Positions 1-8,184 of a DNA stretch of 64,000 nucleotides are shown piece by piece. The DNA is from Pseudalkalibacillus sp045920555 (GTDB lineage: Bacteria > Bacillota > Bacilli > Bacillales > Fictibacillaceae), in the NCBI RefSeq assembly GCF_045920555.1, contig NZ_CP174509.1, forward strand, positions 5,456,001 through 5,520,000, written 5' to 3'. The position numbers and the translations under genes are program-made. Each line of letters begins with the position of its first letter. Positions within the stretch are counted from its first letter, which is position 1. Under the pieces are notes generated by a model that saw only the letters and a program-made list of their open reading frames with translations, ran no database searches and was not told the origin of the DNA.

Positions 1-1261
1 CTTCACGTCATCCATTTTATGTAAAATCCTATTTTTTTACTCCGTTTTTTCGGAGGTCTCCCTTGTGGTGCGCCACTATAGGTATTGTGATATTTCCAAT
101 CTTCCATATAGCCTGCTCTAAGGAATTTCCAGATAAGATTAATAAACTTTTCATCTTTAATCCGAATACGAAGAATGTTAATAAGAATTTTATGGTTAAT
201 ATTATCAAAAAATCCTTTGATATCACCCTCCACAAACCATTTAGTACCAGTGAAATTTTTTTGTACCTCGGTTAAGGCGGTGTGACAGCTTTTCTGTGGC
301 CTAAACCCGTGTGAATGTTGTGAAAAGTTGGATTCGTATATACTTTCTAATAGAAGTCTGATGGCCTCTTGTAAGAGTTTATCTATGAAAGATGGGATTC
401 CAAGAGGTCTTTTTCCACCATTCTTTTTAGGTTTATACGTTCTTCTCGCTGGATTCGGTTGGTAACTTTGATTTCTTAAAGATTCGATAAGTTTGGTTAT
501 TAATTCAAGATTGAAACCATCAATTGTATTACCATCTGTCCCTTTTGTTAGATTTCCTTCTTTGTGATAGGTGTTTTGGTACGCCATCAGATAAAATTCT
601 TCATTATAGAGGTTCCTATAAAGTCTCTCAAATTGATAATCTTTAATGACTGACATTTTTGCTAGATTGTCTAATACTGTATTCGGATTTCTCACAGTGT
701 CTCTCACACCTTCCTTTAAAGTATTAAACTAATAAGCTACTTCCCTTCGCCATGTACTAGGCTTTCCCTAGCTCAGACTACTACGAAAGTTCCGTTACCC
801 TATTGGATATTCAGACTCTAATGTCATAGCCGAAAGGCATTCCAACTTAGGTAATCTCCGTTTAGACATAAAGAGACTTAGCACATCATAATAGCGGTTG
901 CGATTTTCGTCTTTTCTCATTTACTATGAGTGGATGGTCAATGGACACACGTTAAACCTGACAATTGGTATATCAGGTAACCTTGACCACATAACGTCTT
1001 TAACTACCTTACGTCATGAGCCACGCTAAACTTCCTCAGACTGTCGTTCAAGCAGTGTAGCTTTCAACCTTATTTATGATATTTTCAATTCGCCATTCAG
1101 TCGTGACTGGGTAGTTAGTCAACTCATGGCTTTCCCAGCATGCTTTTGTCCCCTTCAGATTTCTCGTCCAGGTTAGCTGGTTAGTGATAGGATTTATATG
1201 TCCTTTTCCTACGGTCTTGCTAAGGACCGAATCTCTAATTTATGTCCTCTTACGGACGCAC
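1..1261 (-). mobile_element. Group II intron, LtrB-like (mitochondrial-like class), 5' part
   Basis: On the minus strand the element begins at 1261 with GTGCG, the canonical group II 5' end. About 550 bases of structured non-coding RNA follow before the reverse transcriptase start at 707. Several stretches (near 1080-1130 and 760-790) resemble the Lactococcus Ll.LtrB domain I and III sequences as I remember them. The 5' boundary falls exactly after a Trp codon of a lytic transglycosylase reading frame, which supports it. The 3' part, including domains V and VI, lies beyond the window or is lost. The encoded protein is truncated, so this copy is probably not self-mobile. Confidence 0.8.
3..707 (-). 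pseudogene. Group II intron reverse transcriptase/maturase, truncated
   Basis: A 234-residue fragment of an LtrA-type intron-encoded protein; intact relatives are about 600 residues. Visible RT blocks include RPLGIPSFIDKLLQEA (about residue 100), HGFRPQKSCHTAL (about 134), FVEGDIKGFFDNINH (about 158) and SGAPQG (about 212). Homology stops after GAPQG, and the last 18 residues are unrelated and lysine-rich. The catalytic YADD block, the maturase domain X and the DNA-binding/endonuclease regions are missing. The break coincides with a short inverted repeat (CTCCG ... CGGAG), so another element may begin here. No reverse transcriptase activity is expected. Confidence 0.85.
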
Positions 1262-1366
1262 CCAATCAGCGTGATTATAAGCAAAAACAGCATCTCTTAT
1301 TCTTCCGTCTGCTGCTCCATTTGCAGCGAGATAATTTGCTGCAGAATAAACTGCATCCTCTAAATT
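1262..1366 (-). pseudogene. Lytic transglycosylase (SLT domain) fragment, 5' exon of the intron
   Basis: Thirty-five codons on the minus strand read as the end of a soluble lytic transglycosylase domain, with AANYLAANGAA and the hallmark AVFAYNHADW. In intact proteins this is followed by Tyr-Val, so the intron entered immediately after the Trp codon. Upstream, the frame is cut at the border of the inverted-repeat element at 1367. Enzymes of this type (CwlT-like) often belong to integrative conjugative elements, so the source may be a conjugative module; that is inference. Too short to be functional. Confidence 0.7.
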
Positions 1367-1461
1367 GGCCTGGTGACAGGGTAGTTGTTCTAGTCCGTCA
1401 GATAATTACCAACAAATGGAATTTACTTTGCGGTTCAGAACAGGAACCCTGTCACTAGGCC
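1367..1461. repeat. MITE-like inverted-repeat element, full copy (95 bp)
   Basis: The ends are GGCCTGGTGACAGGGT and, inverted, GGCCTAGTGACAGGGT (one mismatch in 16). No ORF of note lies inside. Partial copies occur at 9234-9274 and 46783-46823, so this is a dispersed family. It abuts two broken reading frames. Confidence 0.7.
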
Positions 1462-1462
1462 T

Positions 1463-1633
1463 ATAGGATCGGAGCGATATATTGCGGATGTGGTCTATTA
1501 CCTGCTACAGAAGGAATGCATTGCGGTTGAAGCGGCGAAGCAAGCCTTGCTGGAGCTTGTATAGCAGGTATCCGTCATGCACGCGCTCCACCGGCTCACA
1601 GAAACCGGGGAGCAGAGGCAGAAGCTGTCGTAA
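1463..1633 (+). pseudogene. Unrecognised small reading frame with an in-frame TAG
   Basis: Directly after the inverted-repeat element one frame reads as a plausible helical protein (RYIADVVYYLLQKE, AAKQALLELV), meets TAG at 1562, and continues in the same frame as VSVMHALHRLTETGEQRQKL to TAA at 1631. Base composition is clearly more GC-rich than most of the window. I do not recognise the family. It could be the tail of a gene preceding merR, broken by one nonsense change and by the element upstream. Confidence 0.3.
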
Positions 1634-1685
1634 GTAAGGGGATGATACTATTAGGAATTGAAACACCGCATTGAAAGGAGCCAGC

Positions 1686-1832
1686 ATGTTGAAAATAAGC
1701 CAGCTTTCCAAATCGACCGGTGTCAGCGCCAGATCGATCCGATATTACGAGAAGAAAAAGCTGCTTATTACAAGGCGTCTTGACAATGATTATCGGAAAT
1801 TAGGAAATTCTTCTAATTTTGAAGGGCCATGA
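1686..1832 (+). pseudogene. MerR-family regulator, N-terminal fragment
   Basis: The ATG at 1686 follows a good ribosome site (AAAGGAGCC). The product begins MLKISQLSKSTGVSARSIRYYE, which is the MerR winged-helix signature including the RYYE motif, and then departs from the family after about 37 residues and stops. Intact MerR proteins are 110-280 residues, so the dimerisation helix and effector domain are missing. Its GC-rich codon use differs from the neighbours, which suggests recent acquisition followed by deletion. Confidence 0.65.
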
Positions 1833-2124
1833 TGATTACGACAATCATTGACTACTGCCGTACAGCAGCGGTTGGATCAACGCATTGCCAAATAAAGGGC
1901 CAGCGGACGCTGATGAGTACGGCAAGTGGATCTGCCGAACAAACAAGCAAATCTTCATGGGCGGCAAAAGGTTAACGGAAAAGCCCGGTCCATCTTGTGG
2001 ACGGGCATCTGTCAGGTTCGGACAGATGCCGATGTGACCTTCTAGACTTAATCTTGCTTCTTTCGAAGCACTTCGGTCAGACGGGCATATCGGTCCGTGC
2101 CGTGGCCGGGGCTTGCAACATTCG
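1833..2124. other. Gene-poor GC-rich stretch
   Basis: No convincing gene. One plus-strand frame (about 1847-2035) reads as possible protein (including DEYGKWICRTNKQIFMGGKR) but has no start and no family I know. A strong hairpin (GCATCTGTC ... GACAGATGC, about 2016-2040) lies inside. The open frame on the minus strand (1845-2132) has no ribosome site and overlaps it. Probably decayed foreign DNA. Confidence 0.35.
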
Positions 2125-2994
2125 TCATTCATTCCAACATTGTGAATAGTCCAGTATAAACTGAATCATGGATTCTACCGTCGGAGAAAATGATCTCGAT
2201 TCAGGATAAACCAGGTAAGTTGAAATGCCGGGGCTGGAGTCAAACAGAGAAGTTAAATTCAAGTGATCCATGCTCTCACCATCCGAAACCGTAAAAGCAG
2301 GGAGAACAGAGAAGCCCAGACCATTCATTACACACCGTTTAATGGCTTCTACACTCCAGAGCTCCAGACTGGATGTGATCTCGCCATCCGAATTCTCCAG
2401 AAAGTGATCAAACACTTCTTTGAAACTGCAATCCGCTTCAGTATAAAGAGCAATATGGCTCTCATTCCAGTTATCGACGGGACGTAAGAGCATCATATTT
2501 TCCATCGTTAGGGGCTCACATGTCATTCCGGATAACGTCCAGTTCTCCGTATGGTTTATGAGTGCCAGATCAATTTCTTTTGACTGGTAAGATAACAGGA
2601 CCTTTCGGGGACGAAGGATCGGTTTCAGTTTCACTTCAACCCTGGAGTGTTTTTTTTGATACTCTTTAAGCAAGGAAGGGAATCGGTAAATGATCAGGGA
2701 TTCGGATACCCCTATTGTCAGCTCGCCCGAAGGTTCTTTCTCCTTGTTGAGTACACTTACGGATTCATTGGACAATCGAATCATTTGCCTGGCATAAGGT
2801 AAAAAAAGTCTTCCATGGTAAGATAAAACGACCATCTTGCCAAGTCGATCGAACAGAACACAGCCTAATTCCCCTTCCAATTCCTTCATATGTGCCGTAA
2901 TGGACGACTGCGCATAACCCAGAGATTCGGCCGCTTTGTGAAACCCCCCTTTTTCCACAATCGTTAAAAATGTGATGATATGCCGTAACTCCAT
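2125..2994 (-). CDS. LysR-family transcriptional regulator
   Basis: About 289 residues, normal LysR length. The N-terminal winged helix is clear (FLTIVEKGGFHKAAESLGYAQSSITAHMKELE, then LFDRLGKMVVLSYHGRLFLPYA), followed by a periplasmic-binding-like effector domain (GELTIGVSESLIIYRFPSLL, about residue 90 on). I chose the ATG at 2994 because GGAAAGGAG sits 6 bases before it; the longer frame to 3015 has no site. It is divergent from the membrane protein at 3108 with only about 110 bp between, so that gene is its likely target and the spacer its likely operator. Ligand unknown. Confidence 0.85.
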   Translation of the reverse strand: MELRHIITFLTIVEKGGFHKAAESLGYAQSSITAHMKELEGELGCVLFDRLGKMVVLSYHGRLFLPYARQMIRLSNESVSVLNKEKEPSGELTIGVSESLIIYRFPSLLKEYQKKHSRVEVKLKPILRPRKVLLSYQSKEIDLALINHTENWTLSGMTCEPLTMENMMLLRPVDNWNESHIALYTEADCSFKEVFDHFLENSDGEITSSLELWSVEAIKRCVMNGLGFSVLPAFTVSDGESMDHLNLTSLFDSSPGISTYLVYPESRSFSPTVESMIQFILDYSQCWNE

Positions 2995-3107
2995 CTTCTG
3001 CTCCTTTCCGATCATTATAGATGATCAGTTGTTTCATAATTATCAATTTTACTAAATATAAAACATACACTACAATAGTGACAATTCATAATGCAAAGGA
3101 TGAGTTG

Positions 3108-4460
3108 ATGGTCGTCATGACAAGTTTGCGCTGTGTTTTTTATACCACGTTTCTACTACTATATATTGCCGATATATTTATTGATCATGTATTTGTCAGT
3201 GGATCATTGTCTGTGTTGTCCATCACTTGTCTGATAATTTCATTTTGGGGCGGGGGAAGGACTTATCAAACGATTTCTGCGATCTTGTTATTAGCAGGCG
3301 GCAGCCTGGTGTTTGTGTCGGATGTGAATGTGTGGGGAATCCCCCGTTTTTTCAACGCCAATGCTCTGATTATCTCTCTGTTGTACGTATTGCCTTTTAT
3401 CAATAATTTGATTATTGTGGGACGCTATGACCGCTCTATCCTCAGTCTGTTAAGGGTGAATGTAAGGGATGCCAGGCAGCTGTATGTACGGACTTCTATT
3501 CTTACTTATGTGCTCTGTTTATTTATCTTTTTATCCGCGGTGCCTGCGGCCTATCGGACTGTTAAAAGCTTACGAATTGATCAAAATATAGAATTTATCA
3601 ATAGATTTGCAAGCAAGGCGATTCTGCGAACATTCGCCTCGGCTACAGTATGGAGTCCGGTGGAAGTATTTATTGCGGTTACGGTCACCGCGACTCAGGT
3701 TTCCTATTTCGACATGCTGCCGTGGTTAATCGTTTTTTCCATCGTGATGCTCGCTGTCGATTGGGTCACAAACAGCAAAATGAAACGGATTTCTATTGAT
3801 TTTACCCACGGTGAGGTTCAACGAATGAAGTATCAGCCCATGTTCGTATTATTCGGCGCATTGTTTCTGTTTATATCTATCGGCTACATGCTATCGAAAG
3901 GGTTTCACATTGACTTCTTTGATGCTGTTATTTTATGCATTGTTCCTTTTTCATTAGTGTGGTCGCTTCTTATCGGGCGCTTCAGGTCATTTCTCACATA
4001 CAATTATCTTGCCTGGCCCAGACACATTGCATCGATGCAAAATTTTATGATTTTGTTTTTGTCGATTGGTTTTTTCGGCAGCATGCTTCAGGAAACGGAT
4101 TTAATTCCTGAAGCTCAACAGGCATTGTTGGGAGGGTTCACTACTGTTCCGCTCGTTTTGTTTTTGATTCTGCAGATGGTATCTTTACTAGCGGCCATGA
4201 TCGGGATTCATCCGTTGGTGACACTCAGTTTGATGGGGATGTTCATCCAACCTTTGCTGGATACGCTGAATCCTCTAAGTCTAGCTATTGTGCTGCTTAC
4301 ATCGAATTTGGCAAATGATTCGTCAGGTACTTTTAATACAACTGTGACTTTGATGAGCGACATGACCGGAGAAAATCCTTATCGGATCACAGCCAGAAAT
4401 CTGCTTTTTGCATTACTTTACGGTTGGGTTGGGATAGCACTGGCTTATTTGCTCTTGTGA
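3108..4460 (+). CDS. Polytopic membrane protein, possible transporter
   Basis: About 450 residues with roughly 12 hydrophobic segments and short charged loops. The start at 3108 is preceded by AAAGGA at 3095-3100. A conserved-looking stretch near the end (LLTSNLANDSSGTFNTTVTL) with polar residues between helices resembles the substrate loops of ion-transporter-superfamily carriers, but I cannot place it in a named family. Divergent LysR partner at 2994 suggests an inducible uptake or efflux system for a small molecule. A hairpin 145 bp downstream may terminate it. No frameshift seen. Confidence 0.6.
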   Translation: MVVMTSLRCVFYTTFLLLYIADIFIDHVFVSGSLSVLSITCLIISFWGGGRTYQTISAILLLAGGSLVFVSDVNVWGIPRFFNANALIISLLYVLPFINNLIIVGRYDRSILSLLRVNVRDARQLYVRTSILTYVLCLFIFLSAVPAAYRTVKSLRIDQNIEFINRFASKAILRTFASATVWSPVEVFIAVTVTATQVSYFDMLPWLIVFSIVMLAVDWVTNSKMKRISIDFTHGEVQRMKYQPMFVLFGALFLFISIGYMLSKGFHIDFFDAVILCIVPFSLVWSLLIGRFRSFLTYNYLAWPRHIASMQNFMILFLSIGFFGSMLQETDLIPEAQQALLGGFTTVPLVLFLILQMVSLLAAMIGIHPLVTLSLMGMFIQPLLDTLNPLSLAIVLLTSNLANDSSGTFNTTVTLMSDMTGENPYRITARNLLFALLYGWVGIALAYLLL

Positions 4461-4605
4461 AATTAAGCCTGTTTTTATTTATTGCAAGCCTTGCTGGAGC
4501 TAATATTTATTGAATATATAACATTTTTTTCAACTATCCTATGTAGCTTTGGAATAATGTTTGATCAAATTGAAACTAATAACCTTGATAAACGAACAAA
4601 AAGAA

Positions 4606-4647
4606 AGAGCGTGTTTTGAAAAGAAGTTTGATCAAAACACGCTCTTA
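4606..4647. terminator. Hairpin, 15-bp perfect stem
   Basis: AAGAGCGTGTTTTGA pairs with TCAAAACACGCTCTT across a 12-base loop, followed by an AT-rich tract. It lies between the membrane protein and the IS110 element. Likely a bidirectional transcription terminator. Confidence 0.55.
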
Positions 4648-4789
4648 ATATTTTCAATTGAATCATTCTTTTATAAAAAAGTTTAATCATTTCTGTGATC
4701 CTTCCTCCATTAAAGCGCCCTTTCGTATTATAAGGTCAGCCAGAAAATATTTCTGGTTGACCATTTTTTATATGGTCTTATTATAACAG

Positions 4790-4955
4790 TAGCCAGGGTA
4801 GAACGTAAGCGCCCGTGGGACTTAGATCCCGTCTGTTAAACCGTTCACCCCCTACTGGTAGAAACATGTTTAAGGCTGGTTGGGACCTAGATCTCGTATA
4901 ACAAGCGAAGCTATGATACTACTAGGAGGAATTAGGGGTTACTGGCAAGTTCAAT
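4790..4955 (+). ncRNA. Candidate IS110 bridge RNA region (5' non-coding end of the element)
   Basis: About 180 bp of non-coding DNA upstream of the IS110-family recombinase starts with CAGGGTAGAACGTAAGCGCC and includes two related segments (GGGACTTAGATCCCG near 4818 and GGGACCTAGATCTCG near 4882), each able to fold into a short stem. In IS110-group elements the long non-coding end upstream of the transposase encodes a bridge (seek) RNA that pairs with donor and target DNA; that is established for other members and inferred here. Exact RNA ends cannot be set by eye. Confidence 0.45.
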
Positions 4956-4973
4956 TTGAGGAGGAGATTGAGA

Positions 4974-6209
4974 ATGAATCCAGTCGTTGGTCTGGATGTA
5001 TCAAAAGGAGAAAGTGAAGTTCAGGCTTTTTTAGATAAGGGGAAACCTTACGGTAAAAGTTTTAGTATCAAGCATGATCTTGATGGGCTAGGATCATTAC
5101 TTGAGTTTCTGGATGGTATAAAAGATAAAACTGGTATTCAACCTTCGGTTGTTTTAGAAGCTACTGGACATTACCATGCGCCAGTTGTTCAGTTTCTAGA
5201 TGAACATCGCTATTTATTAATTATCGTTAATCCTTTGATCTCTCACAGAGCCAAAAGTGCTAGTTTACGAAAAGTTAAAACCGATGCCATTGATGCCTAT
5301 CGCCTTTGTGAGCTTTACTACAAAGAGGATTTAGAGCCATATAAAAAACGTGGTATTCAACTCTTAAACCTTCGTAATCTTACAAGGCAACATGAGAATA
5401 TGACAGGAATATATGTTCAAAACAAGCTGCAATTTCAAGCAGTACTAGATCAAATCTTTCCTGAATACAGAGGGGTTTTTGGTGACTTATATTCGGTTGT
5501 GTCTTTGCTTATTTTAAAAGAATTCCCAGCATCAGTAGATATTTTAGCCGTCAGCGAAGATACGCTGGCAAATAAAATCAAGGAATTCTGTAAAAGTCGT
5601 TCAAAGAAATGGTCAGAAGAGAAAGCTCAAAAACTTAAGGAAGCAGCAGCACGGAATCCGTTTCAAAAGACACTATATCAGAGTCATTTACTGAGTCTTA
5701 GTATGTATATTAATATGCTTCTTCAATACAAAGAGCATCTATCAGATTTGGAAGCTGAGATAGATACTCTCGCAAAGGAAATTGAAGAATATAAGATAAT
5801 CCAATCTATCCCTGGTATCGGAGAAAAAATCGCTGCCACGATCATTTCTGAAATTGGTGAGATAGATCGGTTTAATCACCCAAAAAAGCTTGTCGCATTC
5901 GCTGGAGTTGATCCAGAAGTGTTTGAATCAGGAAAATTTAAAGCTACTCTCGTTCGGATTACAAAACGTGGATCAAGTAGGTTGCGGCACGCCTTATATA
6001 TGGCAGTTCGATCTGGTATTCGTGACTGTCGTAAACAGAAAACAACGGATGAAATCATCCCTAGAAACAAAAGATTAAGAGCGTTTTACGATAAGAAGCG
6101 TGAGGAAGGCAAACTTTATAAAGTAGCCGTTATTGCTTGTGTAAATAAGCTCTTACATTGGATTTATGCCATATTAAAAAACAGAACCACTTTCCAAGAT
6201 ATAGCCTAA
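4974..6209 (+). CDS. IS110-family transposase (DEDD recombinase)
   Basis: About 411 residues, normal for the family. The N-terminal DEDD RuvC-like domain shows GLDVSKGESEVQAF (first Asp), VVLEATGHYH (Glu) and KTDAIDAYRL (Asp-x-x-Asp). The C-terminal Transposase_20 domain shows IQSIPGIGEKIAATIISEIG and LVAFAGVDP, then a conserved RGSSRLRHALYMAV segment carrying the catalytic Ser region. The start at 4974 is set by GAGGAGGAG at 4959. The frame is intact, so the element may be active. A hairpin follows the stop. These enzymes act with an RNA guide from the element's non-coding end. Confidence 0.9.
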   Translation: MNPVVGLDVSKGESEVQAFLDKGKPYGKSFSIKHDLDGLGSLLEFLDGIKDKTGIQPSVVLEATGHYHAPVVQFLDEHRYLLIIVNPLISHRAKSASLRKVKTDAIDAYRLCELYYKEDLEPYKKRGIQLLNLRNLTRQHENMTGIYVQNKLQFQAVLDQIFPEYRGVFGDLYSVVSLLILKEFPASVDILAVSEDTLANKIKEFCKSRSKKWSEEKAQKLKEAAARNPFQKTLYQSHLLSLSMYINMLLQYKEHLSDLEAEIDTLAKEIEEYKIIQSIPGIGEKIAATIISEIGEIDRFNHPKKLVAFAGVDPEVFESGKFKATLVRITKRGSSRLRHALYMAVRSGIRDCRKQKTTDEIIPRNKRLRAFYDKKREEGKLYKVAVIACVNKLLHWIYAILKNRTTFQDIA

Positions 6210-6235
6210 TTAAGATTTCCATCTAAATATGACAA

Positions 6236-6264
6236 AACCTTCCAATCATTAGTTATGGAAGGTT
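6236..6264 (+). terminator. Terminator hairpin after the IS110 transposase
   Basis: AACCTTCCA pairs with TGGAAGGTT (9 bp) over an 11-base loop, followed by ATTTGG. It begins 27 bp after the transposase stop. It could also belong to the right end of the element. Confidence 0.5.
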
Positions 6265-6346
6265 ATTTGGCATGCGCATTTCTAGTGTAACATGAAGTAT
6301 TATAAGTTTTCATTGAAAAATGTTGACAAACTATTAGCTGGTTTAA

Positions 6347-6392
6347 TGGGGTAGTAACAGCGTAGCTGACACACCAACCGCAATTAGATGTG
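6347..6392 (+). repeat. Repeat related to 10979-11024, possible transposon end
   Basis: GGGGTAGTAACAGCGTAGCTGACAC followed by CCGCAATTAGATG closely matches a sequence after the Tn3-type transposase remnant at 10979 (GGTAGTAGTACCAGCGAAGC, then CCGCATTAAGGAAATG). The leading GGGG and inner ATTAAG-like part are reminiscent of Tn3-family termini, but the two copies are direct rather than inverted. The role is uncertain. Confidence 0.35.
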
Positions 6393-6515
6393 CATAATTG
6401 TAAAACGTTTATAAAACAATACTTTGAAGATAAGAAGTTCCTGTTCTGTTTTTGGAAACGGAACTTCCAAGATTAACTTTATGGAAACGACCTATAATTT
6501 TCATAATATAGCCTT

Positions 6516-6549
6516 AAAAGTTCCGACTCTAATGCTTATAGGAACTTTT
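6516..6549. terminator. Hairpin downstream of the UgtP-like gene
   Basis: AAAAGTTCC pairs with GGAACTTTT across a 16-base loop and directly abuts the stop codon of the minus-strand glycosyltransferase. A second hairpin made of related GGAACTTCC halves lies at about 6434-6468. The region 6265-6515 holds no gene that I can support. Confidence 0.45.
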
Positions 6550-7686
6550 TTAACCCTTATTACGGTCTATAGTAGCTACGCTGGTGTTACCCCTACTTAT
6601 TTCACTAATGATTTCTTTGGCAGCATAAGGCTTTTGAATTTTTTTGATGTTCTGTACCATCGATTCATAATAACGCTTATTAAACAAAATGTGTTTTAAT
6701 ATTACAGGAATCTCTTCGCAAATTTCGGCTTTTACTGCTGCCCCATAATTCATTAAATACTGGGCATTTTGTTCTTCATGACCTGGTACTGGTTGATATA
6801 TTAAAATCGGCGTTTCACAAGCTAATGACTCTGCCATTGTTAATCCACCTGCTTTAGATAGAATAACATCACTGGCCCTTAAATAATCAGTAAACCTATT
6901 TGTAAAACCAGTACTAACTATCTCATGCTTACTTTCCAGTTGTTCAATTTTTGCTTTTGCTTTCTTATTATGACCGGTTATACAGACAAGTTGAAGCTTG
7001 TCTTCTATAGCATTTAAAGTTTTTAATACCTTCGTGAATTTTGTTAATCCGATCGCACCACCTGCGATTAATATAGTTTTTTTCTCTGGGTCTAACTGTA
7101 ATTCATACTTTACCTTCCATTTTGGTTTCTTTAAAGATGGTATAGAACAAATTGGGATTCCAGTTGAGTAGAACTTTGATATTGGTATATTATATAAAGT
7201 TGCAAAATAATCCAAATGATCTGAAGCTGTAAAATATCCATCTACTTCGTTTCGAATATATGCTGGATGCATAACAAAGTCAGTAATTACAGTATATAAC
7301 GGAATATCTAAGTTTTTTTCCCTCTTCAATTTTGACAATATAGCCGTCGAAAAAGGATGCACTGAAATTAACGACTTACATTGATGTTTTTGGACAATTG
7401 AGTACAGACGTTCCGTGAAAAATGTTCCAAATTGGTCCATTAACATAAACCAAGGATGCTCTTCTGTATGCTGATATATTTTTCCCCAAACAATCGGACT
7501 GAACTTTAAAATTTGTAAATAACTTTCTAAAACTATTTTGTGAAATGCCGGATTAATTAACTTAAATGTATCGATGATTTCACATGTATACCCGTTTTTC
7601 TCAAACTCTTCTTGTAGTGATTTGGCTGCTTGATTATGTCCATTACCAATAGAAGCAGAAAAAATTAATGTATTACAATTAATCAA
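6550..7686 (-). CDS. UgtP/MGDG-synthase-type diacylglycerol glycosyltransferase
   Basis: 378 residues, the usual length. The N-terminus IFSASIGNGHNQAAKSLQEE is the MGDG-synthase acceptor-domain signature (G-x-GH-x-xAA). The GT28-like C-terminal nucleotide-sugar domain shows ILIAGGAIGLTK (about residue 205), the SKAGGLTMAESLA donor-binding loop (about 283) and PVPGHEEQNAQYL (about 305). Such enzymes transfer glucose or galactose from a UDP-sugar to diacylglycerol at the inner face of the membrane, making glycolipids and the lipoteichoic acid anchor. The start is a TTG at 7686 behind GTGAGG. A PlsC-like acyltransferase lies nearby and points away. Exact sugar and processivity are not visible. 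Confidence 0.8.
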   Translation of the reverse strand: MINCNTLIFSASIGNGHNQAAKSLQEEFEKNGYTCEIIDTFKLINPAFHKIVLESYLQILKFSPIVWGKIYQHTEEHPWFMLMDQFGTFFTERLYSIVQKHQCKSLISVHPFSTAILSKLKREKNLDIPLYTVITDFVMHPAYIRNEVDGYFTASDHLDYFATLYNIPISKFYSTGIPICSIPSLKKPKWKVKYELQLDPEKKTILIAGGAIGLTKFTKVLKTLNAIEDKLQLVCITGHNKKAKAKIEQLESKHEIVSTGFTNRFTDYLRASDVILSKAGGLTMAESLACETPILIYQPVPGHEEQNAQYLMNYGAAVKAEICEEIPVILKHILFNKRYYESMVQNIKKIQKPYAAKEIISEISRGNTSVATIDRNKG

Positions 7687-7737
7687 TATTTTTCCTCACT
7701 TTCTAAGTACTGGCTGCGCATGACAGAATGGGATCAA

Positions 7738-7980
7738 TTACACCCCTCCGATACTTAAATGATTAGCCTGGGAGCCAATTCCCGTAATTTCTCCTACGAT
7801 TTCATGATCTATTGTGAAAGGAAACGACACAAAGGGTGAAGTTACAGGACTATGAGTTAGAAAGAGAAGATTTAAATCACTTCCACAAATACCGCCATAT
7901 TTCGCCTTCACTTTTACCCAATGGTCATTTGAAAGATTCGGTTCTGACTCCTCGTAAAATTTTAAACATGACAATGACAA
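7738..7980 (-). pseudogene. Zinc alcohol dehydrogenase (MDR), N-terminal fragment
   Basis: Eighty residues match the GroES-like domain of medium-chain dehydrogenases: VKVKAKYGGICGSDLNL carries the catalytic zinc Cys, and FPFTIDHEIVGEITGIG the zinc His-Glu motif. The frame stops right after, so the structural zinc site and the NAD-binding domain are absent (family length is about 350 residues). No ribosome site fits the start. A deletion relic next to the glycosyltransferase. Confidence 0.7.
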
Positions 7981-8184
7981 CCGTGAATTTCAGTAAACAG
8001 AAGGAATAAACTTTCCTGTAAGTTTACTGAAGATATAGCGAGATAACGGATAGTCAAATTGCAATGTTTTCAAAAGGTATCATCTATTTCTTATAAATAT
8101 TACAAATTGTTACAAATCATAACTTATCCTTAGCAAGGCTATACTATTCGTAATTTACAAAGATAACTTGGATGTGCAAACTAA

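Noticed and set aside
1198..1458. Plus-strand 86-codon ORF
   Set aside because: It runs across the intron 5' end, the SLT fragment and the MITE in antisense; no ribosome site.
1845..2132. Minus-strand 95-codon ORF next to the LysR gene
   Set aside because: No ribosome site, no recognisable family, overlaps the LysR end; a plus-strand frame there looks more protein-like, though it is also broken.
6424..6699. Plus-strand 91-codon ORF
   Set aside because: Antisense to the end of the UgtP-like gene and across two hairpins; no ribosome site.
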